From Marseilla massiliensis (lineage in GTDB: Bacteria; Bacteroidota; Bacteroidia; Bacteroidales; Bacteroidaceae), in contig NZ_JACJJG010000004.1 of NCBI RefSeq assembly GCF_016899855.1, positions 1-64,000 on the forward strand: DNA of 64,000 bases, in the 5' to 3' direction. Position numbers and translations under genes: made by a program. Under the pieces are notes generated by a model, which ran no database searches, was not told the origin of the DNA, and saw only the letters and a program-made list of their open reading frames with translations. Within the stretch, counting starts at the first letter, position 1. Every line of letters begins with the position of its first letter. Positions 18,879 to 29,217 of this stretch are shown piece after piece.

Positions 18879-19907
18879 TTGTCGGTAAAATTGATAGAGA
18901 AGCATATCGTACTTGAAGATATTGACCCTGTTGTGTTATACGGGGCCAACAATTCACATCTGCAAATAATCAAGGCATTATATCCCAAACTTAGAATTGT
19001 TGCACGCGACAACGTGATGCGTGTACTTGGTGATGAAGAACAGATGGCTGTATTCGAGGAGAATATAGAAAAAATACGTTTGCATGTTCTGAAATACAAC
19101 TCTATTAATGACGAGGATATACTGGATATCATAAAAGGGAAAAAGACCAAGGATGACACCGCAAAGGATGTTGTGGTATACAATATATCAGGAAAACCGA
19201 TAAAAAGCCGTAGCGAAAATCAGCAAAAGCTTATCGATGCTTATGATAAAAACGACATGATATTCGCAATCGGGCCGGCCGGAACTGGTAAAACTTACCT
19301 TAGCATTGCTCTCGCAGTGAAAGCCCTGAAGGAAAAAACGGCGAAGAAAATCATATTGAGCCGTCCTGCTGTTGAAGCGGGGGAAAAACTGGGATTCCTG
19401 CCAGGAGACATGAAGGAAAAAATCGACCCATACCTCCAACCATTGTACGACTCTTTGGAAGACATGATTCCAGCCGTTAAGCTACAAGACATGATGGAAA
19501 AGCATGTCATACAAATAGCGCCGCTCGCATTCATGCGAGGACGGACGCTAAGTGATGCCGTAGTAATATTGGACGAAGCGCAAAACACTACCTCCGCACA
19601 GATACGCATGTTCCTTACAAGAATGGGATGGAACACCAAGATGATAATAACCGGAGACTTAACCCAGATAGACTTACCACACGGAACATTAAGCGGACTT
19701 CGTGAAGCCGTCGGCATTCTAAAAGGAGTGGAGGGAATATCATTCATAAACATGAACGAAAAAGACATTGTAAGACACAAGCTCGTAACACGAATAGTTC
19801 ATGCGTATGAAAACGCGGACAAGTTGCATAACGGGAAAAGCCCCAACCATAATAAAGCCGAAAATTCAGAAGAAATACAAGTACCAGAGAAAGTGAGCGA
19901 TAAATAG
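18879..19907 (+). CDS. PhoH-like ATPase
   Basis: This 342-residue protein has an N-terminal KH-like region and a PhoH P-loop domain with GPAGTGKTYLSIALAVKAL (about 130-150), SRPAVEAGEKLGFLPGD, and the Walker B motif VVILDEAQNTT. Family members (YbeZ-like) act in RNA processing or ribosome maturation. An in-frame TAA at 18876-18878 directly precedes the frame and the first internal Met is residue 48, inside the conserved part. Translation must therefore start at a non-ATG codon, best TTG at 18879 (alternative TTG at 18891). The C-terminal tail is a short charged extension. Confidence 0.92.
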   Translation: MSVKLIEKHIVLEDIDPVVLYGANNSHLQIIKALYPKLRIVARDNVMRVLGDEEQMAVFEENIEKIRLHVLKYNSINDEDILDIIKGKKTKDDTAKDVVVYNISGKPIKSRSENQQKLIDAYDKNDMIFAIGPAGTGKTYLSIALAVKALKEKTAKKIILSRPAVEAGEKLGFLPGDMKEKIDPYLQPLYDSLEDMIPAVKLQDMMEKHVIQIAPLAFMRGRTLSDAVVILDEAQNTTSAQIRMFLTRMGWNTKMIITGDLTQIDLPHGTLSGLREAVGILKGVEGISFINMNEKDIVRHKLVTRIVHAYENADKLHNGKSPNHNKAENSEEIQVPEKVSDK

Positions 19908-19958
19908 CCATCCATGACAATCTGTCGCCCCGCTGCTCACAAACAAAAATAAAAGACA

Positions 19959-20921
19959 ATGAAAGCGTTAACAAGAACAGACTTCCATTTTGATGGACAA
20001 AAGAGCGTGTATCATGGTAAGGTACGCGATGTTTACAACATCAACGATGACATTATCGTTATGGTTGCAACCGACAGGATTTCGGCTTTTGACGTAATCC
20101 TGCCCAAAGGAATACCGTTCAAGGGACAAGTTCTGAACCAAATCGCATCTAAGTTCCTTGACCAGACAAAAGACATCTGTCCTAACTGGAAACTGGCAAC
20201 TCCGGATCCGATGGTTACCGTTGGCTTGAAGTGCGAAGGTTTCCGTGTGGAAATGATTATCCGTTCAATCCTGACCGGCTCAGCATGGCGCGAGTATCAA
20301 AAAGGTTGCCGTGAAATTTGCGGTGTGAAATTACCTGATGGCATGAGGGAAAACCAACGCTTCCCGGAACCGATCATTACACCCACGACAAAGGCTGATG
20401 AAGGACATGACATGAATATCTCGAAAGAAGAAATCATTGCCCAGGGTATAGTCAGCAAGGAAGACTACGAAATAATGGAGGATTACACGCGCAAGATATT
20501 CGCACGAGGCCAGGAAATTGCAGCCCAGCATGGTCTAATTCTTGTTGATACAAAGTATGAATTCGGAAAGCGTGACGGTAAAGTTTACTTGATTGACGAG
20601 GTTCACACACCTGACAGTAGCCGTTATTTCTATGCTGACGGATACGAAGAAAAATTTGAGAAGGGCGAACCGCAGCGCCAGTTGTCTAAAGAGTTTGTAC
20701 GTCAATGGCTTATTGAGCATAACTTCATGAATGAGCCTGGACAGGTAATGCCGGAAATAACCGACGAATACGCAGAGAGCGTAAGCGAACGTTACATTGA
20801 ACTGTTCGAACACATTACTGGTGACAAATTCGACAAAGCAGCCGAAGAAGGCGATATTGCCGCACGCATAGAAAAGAATGTAAAAGAGTATCTCGAGAGT
20901 TACAAGAATACAGGCAAATAA
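19959..20921 (+). CDS. purC: SAICAR synthetase
   Basis: A 320-residue enzyme of the longer bacterial/fungal type. Diagnostic segments are [40 protein letters not shown] and [14 protein letters not shown]. It joins aspartate to CAIR with ATP in purine synthesis. It lies 51 bp after the phoH-like gene and is closed by an inverted repeat at 20932-20986. Confidence 0.96.
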   Translation: MKALTRTDFHFDGQKSVYHGKVRDVYNINDDIIVMVATDRISAFDVILPKGIPFKGQVLNQIASKFLDQTKDICPNWKLATPDPMVTVGLKCEGFRVEMIIRSILTGSAWREYQKGCREICGVKLPDGMRENQRFPEPIITPTTKADEGHDMNISKEEIIAQGIVSKEDYEIMEDYTRKIFARGQEIAAQHGLILVDTKYEFGKRDGKVYLIDEVHTPDSSRYFYADGYEEKFEKGEPQRQLSKEFVRQWLIEHNFMNEPGQVMPEITDEYAESVSERYIELFEHITGDKFDKAAEEGDIAARIEKNVKEYLESYKNTGK

Positions 20922-20931
20922 CCAACTAACC

Positions 20932-20986
20932 GACAAACATGGAGGGAGTATACATTTATAATACTGAGTTGGCCTCCATGTTTGTC
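20932..20986. terminator. Inverted repeat between purC and menG/ubiE
   Basis: GACAAACATGGAGG (20932-20945) and CCTCCATGTTTGTC (20973-20986) form a perfect 14-bp inverted repeat around 27 nt. No strong T-run follows, so termination is uncertain. A promoter-like TATTTTG lies at 20998-21004 and TTTG at 20981-20984 falls within the right arm, so the element may overlap the next promoter. Confidence 0.55.
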
Positions 20987-21017
20987 ACTTAATTATGTAT
21001 TTTGCCAGCAAGCCACG

Positions 21018-21755
21018 ATGTCATACAAGCAGGAACGCATAACCCCATACAGCAACGGGCAGGAAAAGAGCAAACAGGTAGAGGAAATGTTCGACAACAT
21101 AGCCCATTCGTATGATGCCCTCAACCATCGCCTCTCATTCGGCATTGACTACTTTTGGAGAAATACGGCAATAAAACAACTAAGACGTTATAAACCGTCT
21201 TCTATATTAGACATTGCAACCGGAACGGGAGACTTTGCAATCATGTCGGCAAAAAAATTATGTCCAGAAAACATTGTCGGAATAGATATTTCTGAGGGCA
21301 TGATGCGTATCGGAATGTTGAAAGTTAAAAAGGCAGGACTCGAAAATGTGATATCATTTGAAAAGGAAGATTGTGAACACCTTTCATTCAACGATAACAG
21401 TTTCGATGCCATAACAACGGCTTTCGGAATAAGAAATTTCCAAAACCTCGATGCATGCCTAAAGGAAATGTGCCGAGTATTGAAAAAGGGAGGCCATGTA
21501 AGTATTCTGGAATTAAGCAGTCCGCTACATTTCCCCATGAAACAACTCTTTTGGATATATTCACACACCCTGCTTCCTCTATATGGTAAACTTATATCAA
21601 AAGACAAAAATGCGTATAAGTACCTTATCAACACCATTGAATCATTCCCGCAAGGAGAAGAGATGGTAGGGATATTCAAGAAAGCCGGATTCTCGGAAGC
21701 CAGATTCAGGCGCCTTACATTCGGTATATGCACTTGTTATTTAGCTATCAAATAA
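21018..21755 (+). CDS. ubiE: Demethylmenaquinone (UbiE/MenG) methyltransferase
   Basis: I chose the ATG at 21018 ([13 protein letters not shown], 245 residues); a TTG-initiated frame at 20982 would overlap the promoter-like region. SAM-binding motifs are [24 protein letters not shown] and [11 protein letters not shown], the last typical of UbiE. It methylates demethylmenaquinone in the final step of menaquinone synthesis, the quinone used by Bacteroidales. aroE follows 10 bp later; both belong to chorismate/quinone metabolism. Confidence 0.93.
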   Translation: MSYKQERITPYSNGQEKSKQVEEMFDNIAHSYDALNHRLSFGIDYFWRNTAIKQLRRYKPSSILDIATGTGDFAIMSAKKLCPENIVGIDISEGMMRIGMLKVKKAGLENVISFEKEDCEHLSFNDNSFDAITTAFGIRNFQNLDACLKEMCRVLKKGGHVSILELSSPLHFPMKQLFWIYSHTLLPLYGKLISKDKNAYKYLINTIESFPQGEEMVGIFKKAGFSEARFRRLTFGICTCYLAIK

Positions 21756-21765
21756 TTCAATAATT

Positions 21766-22512
21766 ATGGATAAATACGGACTGATCGGTTACCCGCTGGG
21801 GCACTCATTCTCAATAAACTACTTCAACGAGAAATTCAAAAACGAGAATATCGATGCAGAATATATCAATTTCGAGATTCCTACCATCGATTCGCTACCA
21901 GAAGTATTAGCTTTAAACCCTGAATTAAGAGGCCTCAATGTCACAATTCCGTACAAGGAAAAAGTAATTAGCTTCCTCGACGCAGTAAGTCCCGAGGCGC
22001 GAGCCATCGGTGCCGTAAACGTAATCCGTGTAGAACACAAAGGCAACGCGACAAGACTGAAGGGATATAACAGTGACGTCATAGGTTTCACCAAGAGCAT
22101 TGAACCTTTACTTGAGCGTTTTCACAAGAAAGCCCTGATACTCGGTACCGGAGGCGCATCAAAAGCAATTAATTACGGCCTTAAGTCGCTGGGGCTGGAA
22201 ACGATTTTCGTCAGCAGGTATGAACGTCCTGGCACAATACAATACGACAAGATAACTCCTGATGTTGTAAAAGAATACAATGTCATCGTAAACTGCACTC
22301 CGTGCGGAATGTATCCGCACACTGACGAATGTCCTGAACTACCTTATGAGGCAATGGACAGCAAGAATCTTCTATACGACTTGTTATACAACCCTGACCA
22401 AACATTATTCATGAAAAGAGGGGCCGCCAGGGGTGCTACCGTAAAGAACGGTCTGGAAATGCTTTTATTACAAGCATTCGCAAGTTGGGAATTCTGGAAT
22501 GAGGACAAATAA
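21766..22512 (+). CDS. aroE: Shikimate dehydrogenase
   Basis: A 248-residue enzyme. YPLGHSFSINYFN binds shikimate, NVTIPYKEKV carries the catalytic Lys, GAVNVIR follows, LGTGGASKAINYGLKSLG is the NADP-binding loop, and NGLEMLLLQA is near the C-terminus. It reduces 3-dehydroshikimate to shikimate. It probably shares a transcript with ubiE. Confidence 0.95.
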   Translation: MDKYGLIGYPLGHSFSINYFNEKFKNENIDAEYINFEIPTIDSLPEVLALNPELRGLNVTIPYKEKVISFLDAVSPEARAIGAVNVIRVEHKGNATRLKGYNSDVIGFTKSIEPLLERFHKKALILGTGGASKAINYGLKSLGLETIFVSRYERPGTIQYDKITPDVVKEYNVIVNCTPCGMYPHTDECPELPYEAMDSKNLLYDLLYNPDQTLFMKRGAARGATVKNGLEMLLLQAFASWEFWNEDK

Positions 22513-22595
22513 TACAAAAAATAAGCCGTAAGCGACCGATTTAGCGCCCGGTATATACACCTGAACCGTAAACAACATAACCATAATTAAAGACA

Positions 22596-23765
22596 ATGGA
22601 CTCACATAACCGTTACATGATGCGTGGCGTCTCTGCAGCCAAGGAGGACGTCCACAACGCCATAAAGAATATAGATAAAGGAATATTCCCGCAAGCCTTC
22701 TGCAAAATAATACCTGACATACTTGGCGGCGACCCTGAATATTGCAATATCATGCATGCAGACGGCGCCGGTACAAAATCGTCATTGGCGTACACATACT
22801 GGAAAGAGACTGGTGACCTTAGTGTATGGAAAGGCATTGCGCAAGACGCGCTGATTATGAACACTGACGACTTACTGTGCGTCGGGGCTGTGGACAACAT
22901 CCTGGTGTCAAGTACAATAGGGCGCAATAAAATGCTTGTTCCGGGAGAAGTAATATCAGCCATAATCAACGGAACAGACGAGCTTCTGGCCTCCATGCGG
23001 GATATGGGTATCGGTATATACGCAACTGGAGGAGAAACGGCGGACGTTGGCGACTTAGTCAGAACCATCATCGTTGACTCGACAGTAACATGTAGAATGA
23101 AACGCGCTGATGTCGTCAACAATGCCAACATACGTCCCGGGGATGTTATCGTCGGACTTGCTTCATTCGGCCAAGCTACCTATGAGCATTCTTACAATGG
23201 AGGAATGGGCAGTAATGGACTTACAAGCGCACGCCATGACGTATTTGCAAAATACATAGCTGAAAAATATCCCGAGAGCTATGACCACGCCGTTCCGGAA
23301 GAACTCGTGTACAGCGGTCATTACAAACTTACCGACCAATTGCCCGACGTACCGGTAAACGTAGGCCGGCTGGTGTTATCCCCCACCCGCACTTACGCCC
23401 CTGTTATCAAGAGAATGCTCGACAAGCTTAGGCCTGAGATACACGGCATGGTACATTGCACCGGCGGGGCTCAGACAAAAGTGCTCCACTTTGTCAACGA
23501 CAATTGCCGCGTAGTCAAGGATAACATGTTCCCCGTACCTCCACTCTTCAGGATTATAAAGGAGCAGAGCGGTACTGACTGGCAGGAAATGTACAAGGTT
23601 TTCAACATGGGACACAGGATGGAAATATACGTCAGCCCAGAAACCGCGGATAAAGTGATAGAGATAAGCAACAGCTTCAACATAGCCGCCCAAGTGATAG
23701 GCCACATTGAAGAAGGCAACAAGAGCCTGACCATAAAATCAGAATTCGGAGAATTCAATTATTAA
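22596..23765 (+). CDS. purM: AIR synthase (PurM family)
   Basis: A 389-residue PurM-fold protein, longer than the roughly 345 of E. coli PurM, as usual in Bacteroidota. Motifs: HADGAGTKSSLAY, DALIMNTDDLLCVGA, GIGIYATGGETADVGD and MVHCTGGAQTKVLHF. It cyclises FGAM to AIR with ATP. The N-terminus begins MDSHNRYMMRGVSAAKEDV. prfA follows 21 bp downstream. Confidence 0.9.
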   Translation: MDSHNRYMMRGVSAAKEDVHNAIKNIDKGIFPQAFCKIIPDILGGDPEYCNIMHADGAGTKSSLAYTYWKETGDLSVWKGIAQDALIMNTDDLLCVGAVDNILVSSTIGRNKMLVPGEVISAIINGTDELLASMRDMGIGIYATGGETADVGDLVRTIIVDSTVTCRMKRADVVNNANIRPGDVIVGLASFGQATYEHSYNGGMGSNGLTSARHDVFAKYIAEKYPESYDHAVPEELVYSGHYKLTDQLPDVPVNVGRLVLSPTRTYAPVIKRMLDKLRPEIHGMVHCTGGAQTKVLHFVNDNCRVVKDNMFPVPPLFRIIKEQSGTDWQEMYKVFNMGHRMEIYVSPETADKVIEISNSFNIAAQVIGHIEEGNKSLTIKSEFGEFNY

Positions 23766-23786
23766 AAGTAAAGAGCAAAAGATAAT

Positions 23787-24899
23787 ATGCCCGACAACAA
23801 CAGCATTCTTGAGAAACTCGAAGGGCTTGAAAGCCGATACGAGGAAATATCGACCCTGATAACCGACCCTTCAGTAATTGCCGACCAGGAAAGGTATGTC
23901 CGCCTTACACGTGAGTACAAGGACTTGGACGACATAATGAAGGCCCGTAAAAAATATATTGCTTGTCTTGAAGCAATCAAGGAAGCGAAGGATATACTTG
24001 CCAACGAGAGCGACCCCGACCTTAAGGACATGGCACGCGAGGAACTGCAGGCTAACGAGGCCTTGCAACCTAAGATAGAGGAGGAAATAAAAATCGCCCT
24101 TGTGCCGAAAGACCCAGAGGACGCAAAAAATGTGCAGATGGAGATTCGCGCCGGTACAGGAGGCGACGAGGCGGCCCTCTTCGCGGGAGACTTGTTCCAG
24201 ATGTACAAAAAATTCTGCGACTCGATGGGATGGGTACTCTCCGTAACAAGCGTCAGTGAAGGGGCTGTAGGCGGATATAAGGAAATAGATTTTGCCGTAA
24301 GCGGCGACAACGTGTACGGCACGTTAAAATACGAATCGGGCGTGCACCGTGTACAACGCGTGCCAGCTACCGAGACACAGGGGCGAATGCACACAAGCGC
24401 CGCCACCGTGGCAGTACTGCCAGAAGCCGACAAGTTTGAAGTTAACATCAACGAAGGTGACATCAAATGGGACACGTTCCGCAGTTCCGGAGCTGGTGGC
24501 CAGAACGTCAACAAGGTAGAGTCTGGAGTACGCCTGCGCTATCCATGGAAAAATCCCAATACAGGCGAGGTAGAGGAAATACTAATCGAGTGTACCGAAA
24601 CCCGCGACCAACCGAAGAATAAAGAGCGCGCTCTCTCACGCCTGCGCACTTTCATATATGACCGTGAACACCAAAAGTACGTCGACGACATAGCAAACAG
24701 GCGCAAGACTCTCGTCTCGACGGGCGACCGCAGCGCTAAAATCAGGACCTACAACTTTCAACAAGGTCGCGTGACCGACCACCGTATCGGATTCACCACA
24801 CACGACCTGCAAGGCTTCCTCAACGGCGACATCAAGGACATGATCGACGCACTGACCGTAGCCGAGAACGCCGAAAGAATGAAGGAGGCCGAACTATAA
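23787..24899 (+). CDS. prfA: Peptide chain release factor 1
   Basis: A 370-residue class I release factor. GAGGQNVNK contains the GGQ motif that triggers peptide release; HRVQRVPATETQGRMHTSAA marks the RF1 branch, as does the PAT tripeptide. It decodes UAA and UAG. No prmC gene is adjacent. Confidence 0.96.
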   Translation: MPDNNSILEKLEGLESRYEEISTLITDPSVIADQERYVRLTREYKDLDDIMKARKKYIACLEAIKEAKDILANESDPDLKDMAREELQANEALQPKIEEEIKIALVPKDPEDAKNVQMEIRAGTGGDEAALFAGDLFQMYKKFCDSMGWVLSVTSVSEGAVGGYKEIDFAVSGDNVYGTLKYESGVHRVQRVPATETQGRMHTSAATVAVLPEADKFEVNINEGDIKWDTFRSSGAGGQNVNKVESGVRLRYPWKNPNTGEVEEILIECTETRDQPKNKERALSRLRTFIYDREHQKYVDDIANRRKTLVSTGDRSAKIRTYNFQQGRVTDHRIGFTTHDLQGFLNGDIKDMIDALTVAENAERMKEAEL

Positions 24900-24979
24900 G
24901 TACCTGACAACACAGACACAGTTACCACCTACGGTAACCGCCACTGTATAATCATTAACCACTATATCACCCACAAATC

Positions 24980-25807
24980 ATGACAAGACAACAGCTCATC
25001 GAACACATCTTCACGAAAAAGACATTCCTCTGCGTCGGCCTCGACACAGACATCAAGAAGATACCCCAGCATTTGCTGGGTAACGACGACCCCATCTTCG
25101 ACTTCAACAAAGCCATCATTGACGCTACCGCCAAATACTGCATAGCTTACAAGCCAAACCTCGCCTTTTACGAGTGCATGGGCACCAAAGGGCTGTCGGC
25201 GTTCGAGCGCACCGTAGAATATCTTAAAGAGACATATCCTGACCATCTAATCATAGCCGACGCCAAACGCGGCGACATTGGCAACACGTCGGCCATGTAC
25301 GCAAGGACTTTCTTCGACGGATACGACATCGACGCGCTAACCGTAGCCCCCTACATGGGAGAGGACAGCGTAACGCCGTTCCTTGAGTACGAAAACAAAT
25401 GGGTCATCCTGCTGGCACTGACGAGTAACAAGGGCTCGCACGATTTCCAGCTGACGACTGACCAGGACGGCGAGCGCTTGTTCGAGAAAGTAATACGCAA
25501 GTCGCAAGCATGGGGCACGCCCGACAACATGATGTACGTAGTCGGTGCCACCCAAGGCAAGATGTTCCAAGACATACGCATGCTCGCCCCAGACCACTTC
25601 CTCCTAGTGCCAGGCGTCGGGGCGCAAGGCGGCAGCCTGCAGGAAGTGTGCAAGTACGGCATGACCGACGACTGCGGACTTATAGTGAACAGCAGCCGCG
25701 GCATAATATACGCCTCGGGCGATACCGACTTCGCGCAAGTCGCAGCCATCAAGGCCATGGAACTGCAGCGGGAAATGGCAACCGAATTGGATAAGGTCAA
25801 CAAATAG
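24980..25807 (+). CDS. pyrF: Orotidine 5'-phosphate decarboxylase
   Basis: A 275-residue enzyme of the longer bacterial group. [12 protein letters not shown] binds substrate, and [18 protein letters not shown] carries the DxKxxDI catalytic tetrad. It makes UMP from OMP. The HD gene starts 5 bp after the stop, indicating coupling. Confidence 0.95.
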   Translation: MTRQQLIEHIFTKKTFLCVGLDTDIKKIPQHLLGNDDPIFDFNKAIIDATAKYCIAYKPNLAFYECMGTKGLSAFERTVEYLKETYPDHLIIADAKRGDIGNTSAMYARTFFDGYDIDALTVAPYMGEDSVTPFLEYENKWVILLALTSNKGSHDFQLTTDQDGERLFEKVIRKSQAWGTPDNMMYVVGATQGKMFQDIRMLAPDHFLLVPGVGAQGGSLQEVCKYGMTDDCGLIVNSSRGIIYASGDTDFAQVAAIKAMELQREMATELDKVNK

Positions 25808-25812
25808 GCGGA

Positions 25813-27039
25813 ATGGATGGAAGCAACACCGGCAAGATAATCAACGACCCCATCTTCGGGTTCATCAATATCCCTCATGGGCTGCTACTCGACATCGTCG
25901 AGCACCCGCTGATGCAGCGTCTCACGAGAATACGCCAACTCGGGCTGACGTCAATGGTCTACCCATCGGCCCAGCACACCCGCTTCCAGCATTCGCTCGG
26001 CGCCTACCACCTCATGAGCGAGGCCATCGCTACGCTGACGCAGAAAGGAGTGTTCATCTTCGACAGCGAGGCCGAGGCCGCAGGGGCAGCCATACTCATG
26101 CACGACATCGGCCATGGCCCATTCTCCCACGTGCTCGAGCGCACGCTCATAAGCGGAATAAGCCACGAGGAGATATCGCTGCTCTTGATGGAACAGGTCA
26201 ACCGCGAAATGAACGGCCGACTGAACCTCGCCCTCAAGATATTCAAGGACGAATACCCCAAGAAGTACCTCCACCAGCTCATAAGTAGCCAGCTCGACAT
26301 GGACCGCCTCGACTACCTGCGCCGCGACAGCTTCTTCACCGGCGTGACCGAAGGCAATATCGGCTGCGACCGCATAATAAAAATGCTCAACGTCAGCGGC
26401 GACAGGCTCGTGATAGACTCCAAGGGGCTTTACACCATCGAGAACTACCTCATGTCGCGCCGCCTTATGTACTGGCAGGTCTACCTCCACAAGACCACAG
26501 TGGCGAGCGAGAAAGTGCTCGTCAACGCCTTGCTGAGGGCCAAAAGCCTGGCCCGCCGCGGCGTAGACCTCTTTGCTACGCCCGCGCTGCGCCACTTCCT
26601 CTACAACAATGTCGACGCCGCCACTTTCCGCCATGACCCCGAGGCGCAACGCCATTACGCCCTGCTTGACGACAACGACGTATGGAGCTCGCTGAAAGCA
26701 TGGACCAGCTGCAGCGACAAAGTACTGGCAACCCTCTCGGCGGACATTGTCAACCGCACACTCTTCAAGACGGAACTGACTGACACACCCGCCACACCCG
26801 CACGCATAGCCGACATTATAGCCGCCATAGCTGCCAGATACTGCATAAGTCGCGACGACGCAGCCTGCCTGACAAGCCACGGCGAAATACGCAAGGACAT
26901 GTACGACGCCACACACGACCGCATAACCATGCTATATCCCAACGGGATGGAAAAAGACATATCCGAAGCCTCCGAGATATTCAACATAGCCATGCTGTCA
27001 AGAAAAATCAGGAAATACTACCTCTGCTACCAGCGGTAG
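25813..27039 (+). CDS. HD-domain phosphohydrolase (SAMHD1/dGTPase-like)
   Basis: This 408-residue protein opens with DPIFGFINIPHGLLLDIVEH and LTRIRQLGLTSMVYPSAQHT. Metal ligands are in HTRFQHSLGAYH, MHDIGHGPFSHVLE and SSQLDMDRLDYLRRDSFFTG. The order H..HD..D is that of SAMHD1- and dGTPase-like enzymes, which hydrolyse nucleotides; the actual substrate is unknown. It is tightly linked to pyrF. This stretch is clearly more GC-rich than the his or phoH region. Confidence 0.88.
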   Translation: MDGSNTGKIINDPIFGFINIPHGLLLDIVEHPLMQRLTRIRQLGLTSMVYPSAQHTRFQHSLGAYHLMSEAIATLTQKGVFIFDSEAEAAGAAILMHDIGHGPFSHVLERTLISGISHEEISLLLMEQVNREMNGRLNLALKIFKDEYPKKYLHQLISSQLDMDRLDYLRRDSFFTGVTEGNIGCDRIIKMLNVSGDRLVIDSKGLYTIENYLMSRRLMYWQVYLHKTTVASEKVLVNALLRAKSLARRGVDLFATPALRHFLYNNVDAATFRHDPEAQRHYALLDDNDVWSSLKAWTSCSDKVLATLSADIVNRTLFKTELTDTPATPARIADIIAAIAARYCISRDDAACLTSHGEIRKDMYDATHDRITMLYPNGMEKDISEASEIFNIAMLSRKIRKYYLCYQR

Positions 27040-27092
27040 CCACAGCCGGGAGAAAGGCTATGTACGGTGTATATATGGAGGAAGACGTTGGC

Positions 27093-27893
27093 CTAACGCA
27101 CCCTTAGCTCCCAAAACGCCACGGCGGCGGCAGCCGCCGCGTTCAGCGAGTCAACACCGTGCGCCATCGGAATCCTGACCACATAGTCGGCCGCCGCGAC
27201 AGTAGCGGGCGGTAGCCCGTCGCCCTCGTTGCCAATGATGATAGCCAGCCGCTCCTCGTTACGCAACAGCGGCGAGTCAAGAGGTACAGAGCTATCAGCC
27301 AAAGCCATCGCCACAGTCCTGAAACCCATCGCCCGCAAGGCATCGGGTCCCCCGTCGAACCGGGCCCATGGCACGAGAAACACCGCTCCCATCGACACCC
27401 TGACACTCCTGCGGCACAGAGGGTCACAAGCTCCTCCGGCCAGCAACACCGCATCGACTCCCAATGCCACAGCCGAACGGAATACGGCGCCGACATTCGT
27501 CGAGTCGACCACGCTATCCAGAACGGCCACACGGCGAGCCCCTCGGCACACTTCACACGCACTTCTCGCCTCAGGGCGGCGCATGGCGCAGAGCACGCCG
27601 CGCGTCAGGACATACCCCGTAAGAGCTGCCAGCACCTCCCTGTCGCCCGTATAGACCGGCACGCCGTCCAAACGGGCTATAATGCCCGCCGCCTGGCCAG
27701 CTATATGACGCCGCTCGCACAGCAGAGACACCGGCACGAGGCCGCTGTCGAGAGCCACACTAATCACCTTCGGGCTCTCTACTATAAAAATCTCGCCATC
27801 GCCGCGTAGGCCAGCCTCGGTCAGGCGGCTGTACACCTCAAGGCCAGGATGGTCCAACGACTCTATCTCTATACAGTTTACATTACCAATCAT
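27093..27893 (-). CDS. SpoU/TrmH-family RNA methyltransferase
   Basis: A 266-residue SPOUT enzyme with an N-terminal substrate-binding domain (about 1-100) and a catalytic knot domain with DSVVDSTNVGAVFRSAVALG, IIIGNEGDGLP and IPMAHGVDSLNAAAAAAVAFW. It 2'-O-methylates a ribose in rRNA or tRNA; the target nucleotide cannot be assigned. Its sequence is notably GC-rich and Ala/Val-rich compared with neighbours. Confidence 0.9.
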   Translation of the reverse strand: MIGNVNCIEIESLDHPGLEVYSRLTEAGLRGDGEIFIVESPKVISVALDSGLVPVSLLCERRHIAGQAAGIIARLDGVPVYTGDREVLAALTGYVLTRGVLCAMRRPEARSACEVCRGARRVAVLDSVVDSTNVGAVFRSAVALGVDAVLLAGGACDPLCRRSVRVSMGAVFLVPWARFDGGPDALRAMGFRTVAMALADSSVPLDSPLLRNEERLAIIIGNEGDGLPPATVAAADYVVRIPMAHGVDSLNAAAAAAVAFWELRVR

Positions 27894-28193
27894 AACCTAT
27901 ACATTGGACGATCGAGGCCGGAATTTAACCCACCCCGCATACAAAAAATCAATACAGAACATACAAATATACTCAAAAGTGGGCGTAAATGAAAATGAAG
28001 AACGAAGTTTTTTATTGTTTTACCGAGCCACATCCTATATTCGTGAAACAATATACGGAAAATTCGGTAAAAAAGCCCATGAAATGGATATATAATTCAT
28101 CTTTTCATAAACTACACCGGAAAATAAGTATTACAAAAATATAAGACTATACCTCTGCATGTTAAAAAGGACCTGTCAACCATTAATTCTACA
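27894..28193. other. Intergenic stretch without recognisable content
   Basis: A 300-bp gap between two minus-strand genes. A 63-codon plus-strand open frame (27904-28095) has no protein character. I see no 22-bp array here, unlike the longer gaps. Confidence 0.5.
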
Positions 28194-29216
28194 TTAGTCT
28201 AAACTCTTATCGCGTAGCCAGTCATACATCAATCTCGCCACATCGGCATTATTTAAATCAGACATAGGGAAATGGGTATTGCCCCGCAAACCTACGTCTG
28301 GCAAGTGAATAACTGTCACATCACCACCAAGACGGTTCAGCATTTCCGCCCAACGACGCATCAAATGCAGACGACGTGTCCATTCGTATATTTCAGGACG
28401 CTCGTCTGTATCAGGCAGATTGTCACCATAGAACACCACGATAGACACTTTCGTGTATTCCATAAAAACATTTGTCGGAACTTCAATTCCCTCCGTTTTA
28501 TTTGAAAGGGTCAAAACACGGCCTTCTTCCGGCACTTGCCCTTCGGGAAAAGGAATACCTCCACCTGGCTCGTACGCAACTATACCTTTGATATTCTTTG
28601 TTTTTAATAATGTCTGCCAACCGACAGGGCCTCCTTGTGAATGTGTAACGAATACGGCTGGACCTATTTTGTCGAACAATGCGGCGTACGCATCGGAATA
28701 TACATCAAAATCTACAGAGCCAAGCGTTGGCGTCATCTGTCTAAAGAATTGGTCCAATGCCTCCGGCGCCCGGCTAAACTGAACGCCATCAAAAAACTCA
28801 GGCCAAATCCCCAAACGAAAACGGTTAAACCACTGTTCTTCATCAAATGTTGGCGTTATGGTAACTTTTTCTGTGCCACGACCGGCATTACCGCGCCGTG
28901 GTTGGTCAACAAGATATACACTAAATCCTTTGCGTAAAAAAATGTTCTGAAATCCATCACGACCGTCAGGTGTAGTTTCCCATGTTTTTGAAAACTGGCC
29001 TACTCCATGAGCGAATACCAACGGATATTTACGTGTGCCAACAGGTTTTTGGTAGAAAACATAGGCATGGTCGCCATGATAAGTATGTCCTAATGAATCT
29101 TTCAATATTATTCCACCAACGGTAAAACTGCCTTGTTCGGCAATCTTTAATACGTTCTTGCCTGAACATCCCATGAGCAATAATGCAATGATTACAAATG
29201 CCGCCGTCCTTTCCAT
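28194..29216 (-). CDS. Lipoprotein alpha/beta hydrolase
   Basis: I chose the ATG at 29216 (MERTAAFVIIALLLMGCSGK), which gives a lipoprotein signal with lipobox LMGC and starts just after the reductase stop; a start at 29252 would overlap that gene. About 340 residues. FAHGVGQFSKTWE is the oxyanion region, VTHSQGGPVGW contains the nucleophile Ser, and NTHFPMSD near the C-terminus likely holds the catalytic His. Substrate unknown. It follows the aldo/keto reductase directly, so the two probably form an operon controlled by the divergent AraC gene. Confidence 0.82.
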   Translation of the reverse strand: MERTAAFVIIALLLMGCSGKNVLKIAEQGSFTVGGIILKDSLGHTYHGDHAYVFYQKPVGTRKYPLVFAHGVGQFSKTWETTPDGRDGFQNIFLRKGFSVYLVDQPRRGNAGRGTEKVTITPTFDEEQWFNRFRLGIWPEFFDGVQFSRAPEALDQFFRQMTPTLGSVDFDVYSDAYAALFDKIGPAVFVTHSQGGPVGWQTLLKTKNIKGIVAYEPGGGIPFPEGQVPEEGRVLTLSNKTEGIEVPTNVFMEYTKVSIVVFYGDNLPDTDERPEIYEWTRRLHLMRRWAEMLNRLGGDVTVIHLPDVGLRGNTHFPMSDLNNADVARLMYDWLRDKSLD

Positions 29217-29217
29217 T

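Noticed and set aside
25951-26916. A 321-codon open frame opposite the HD hydrolase
   Set aside because: Long antisense frames are expected in this GC-rich stretch; the sequence is low-complexity Val/Ala/Glu-rich without motifs.
27904-28095. A 63-codon frame after the SpoU gene
   Set aside because: Its composition does not look protein-like and it has no initiation context; left as intergenic.
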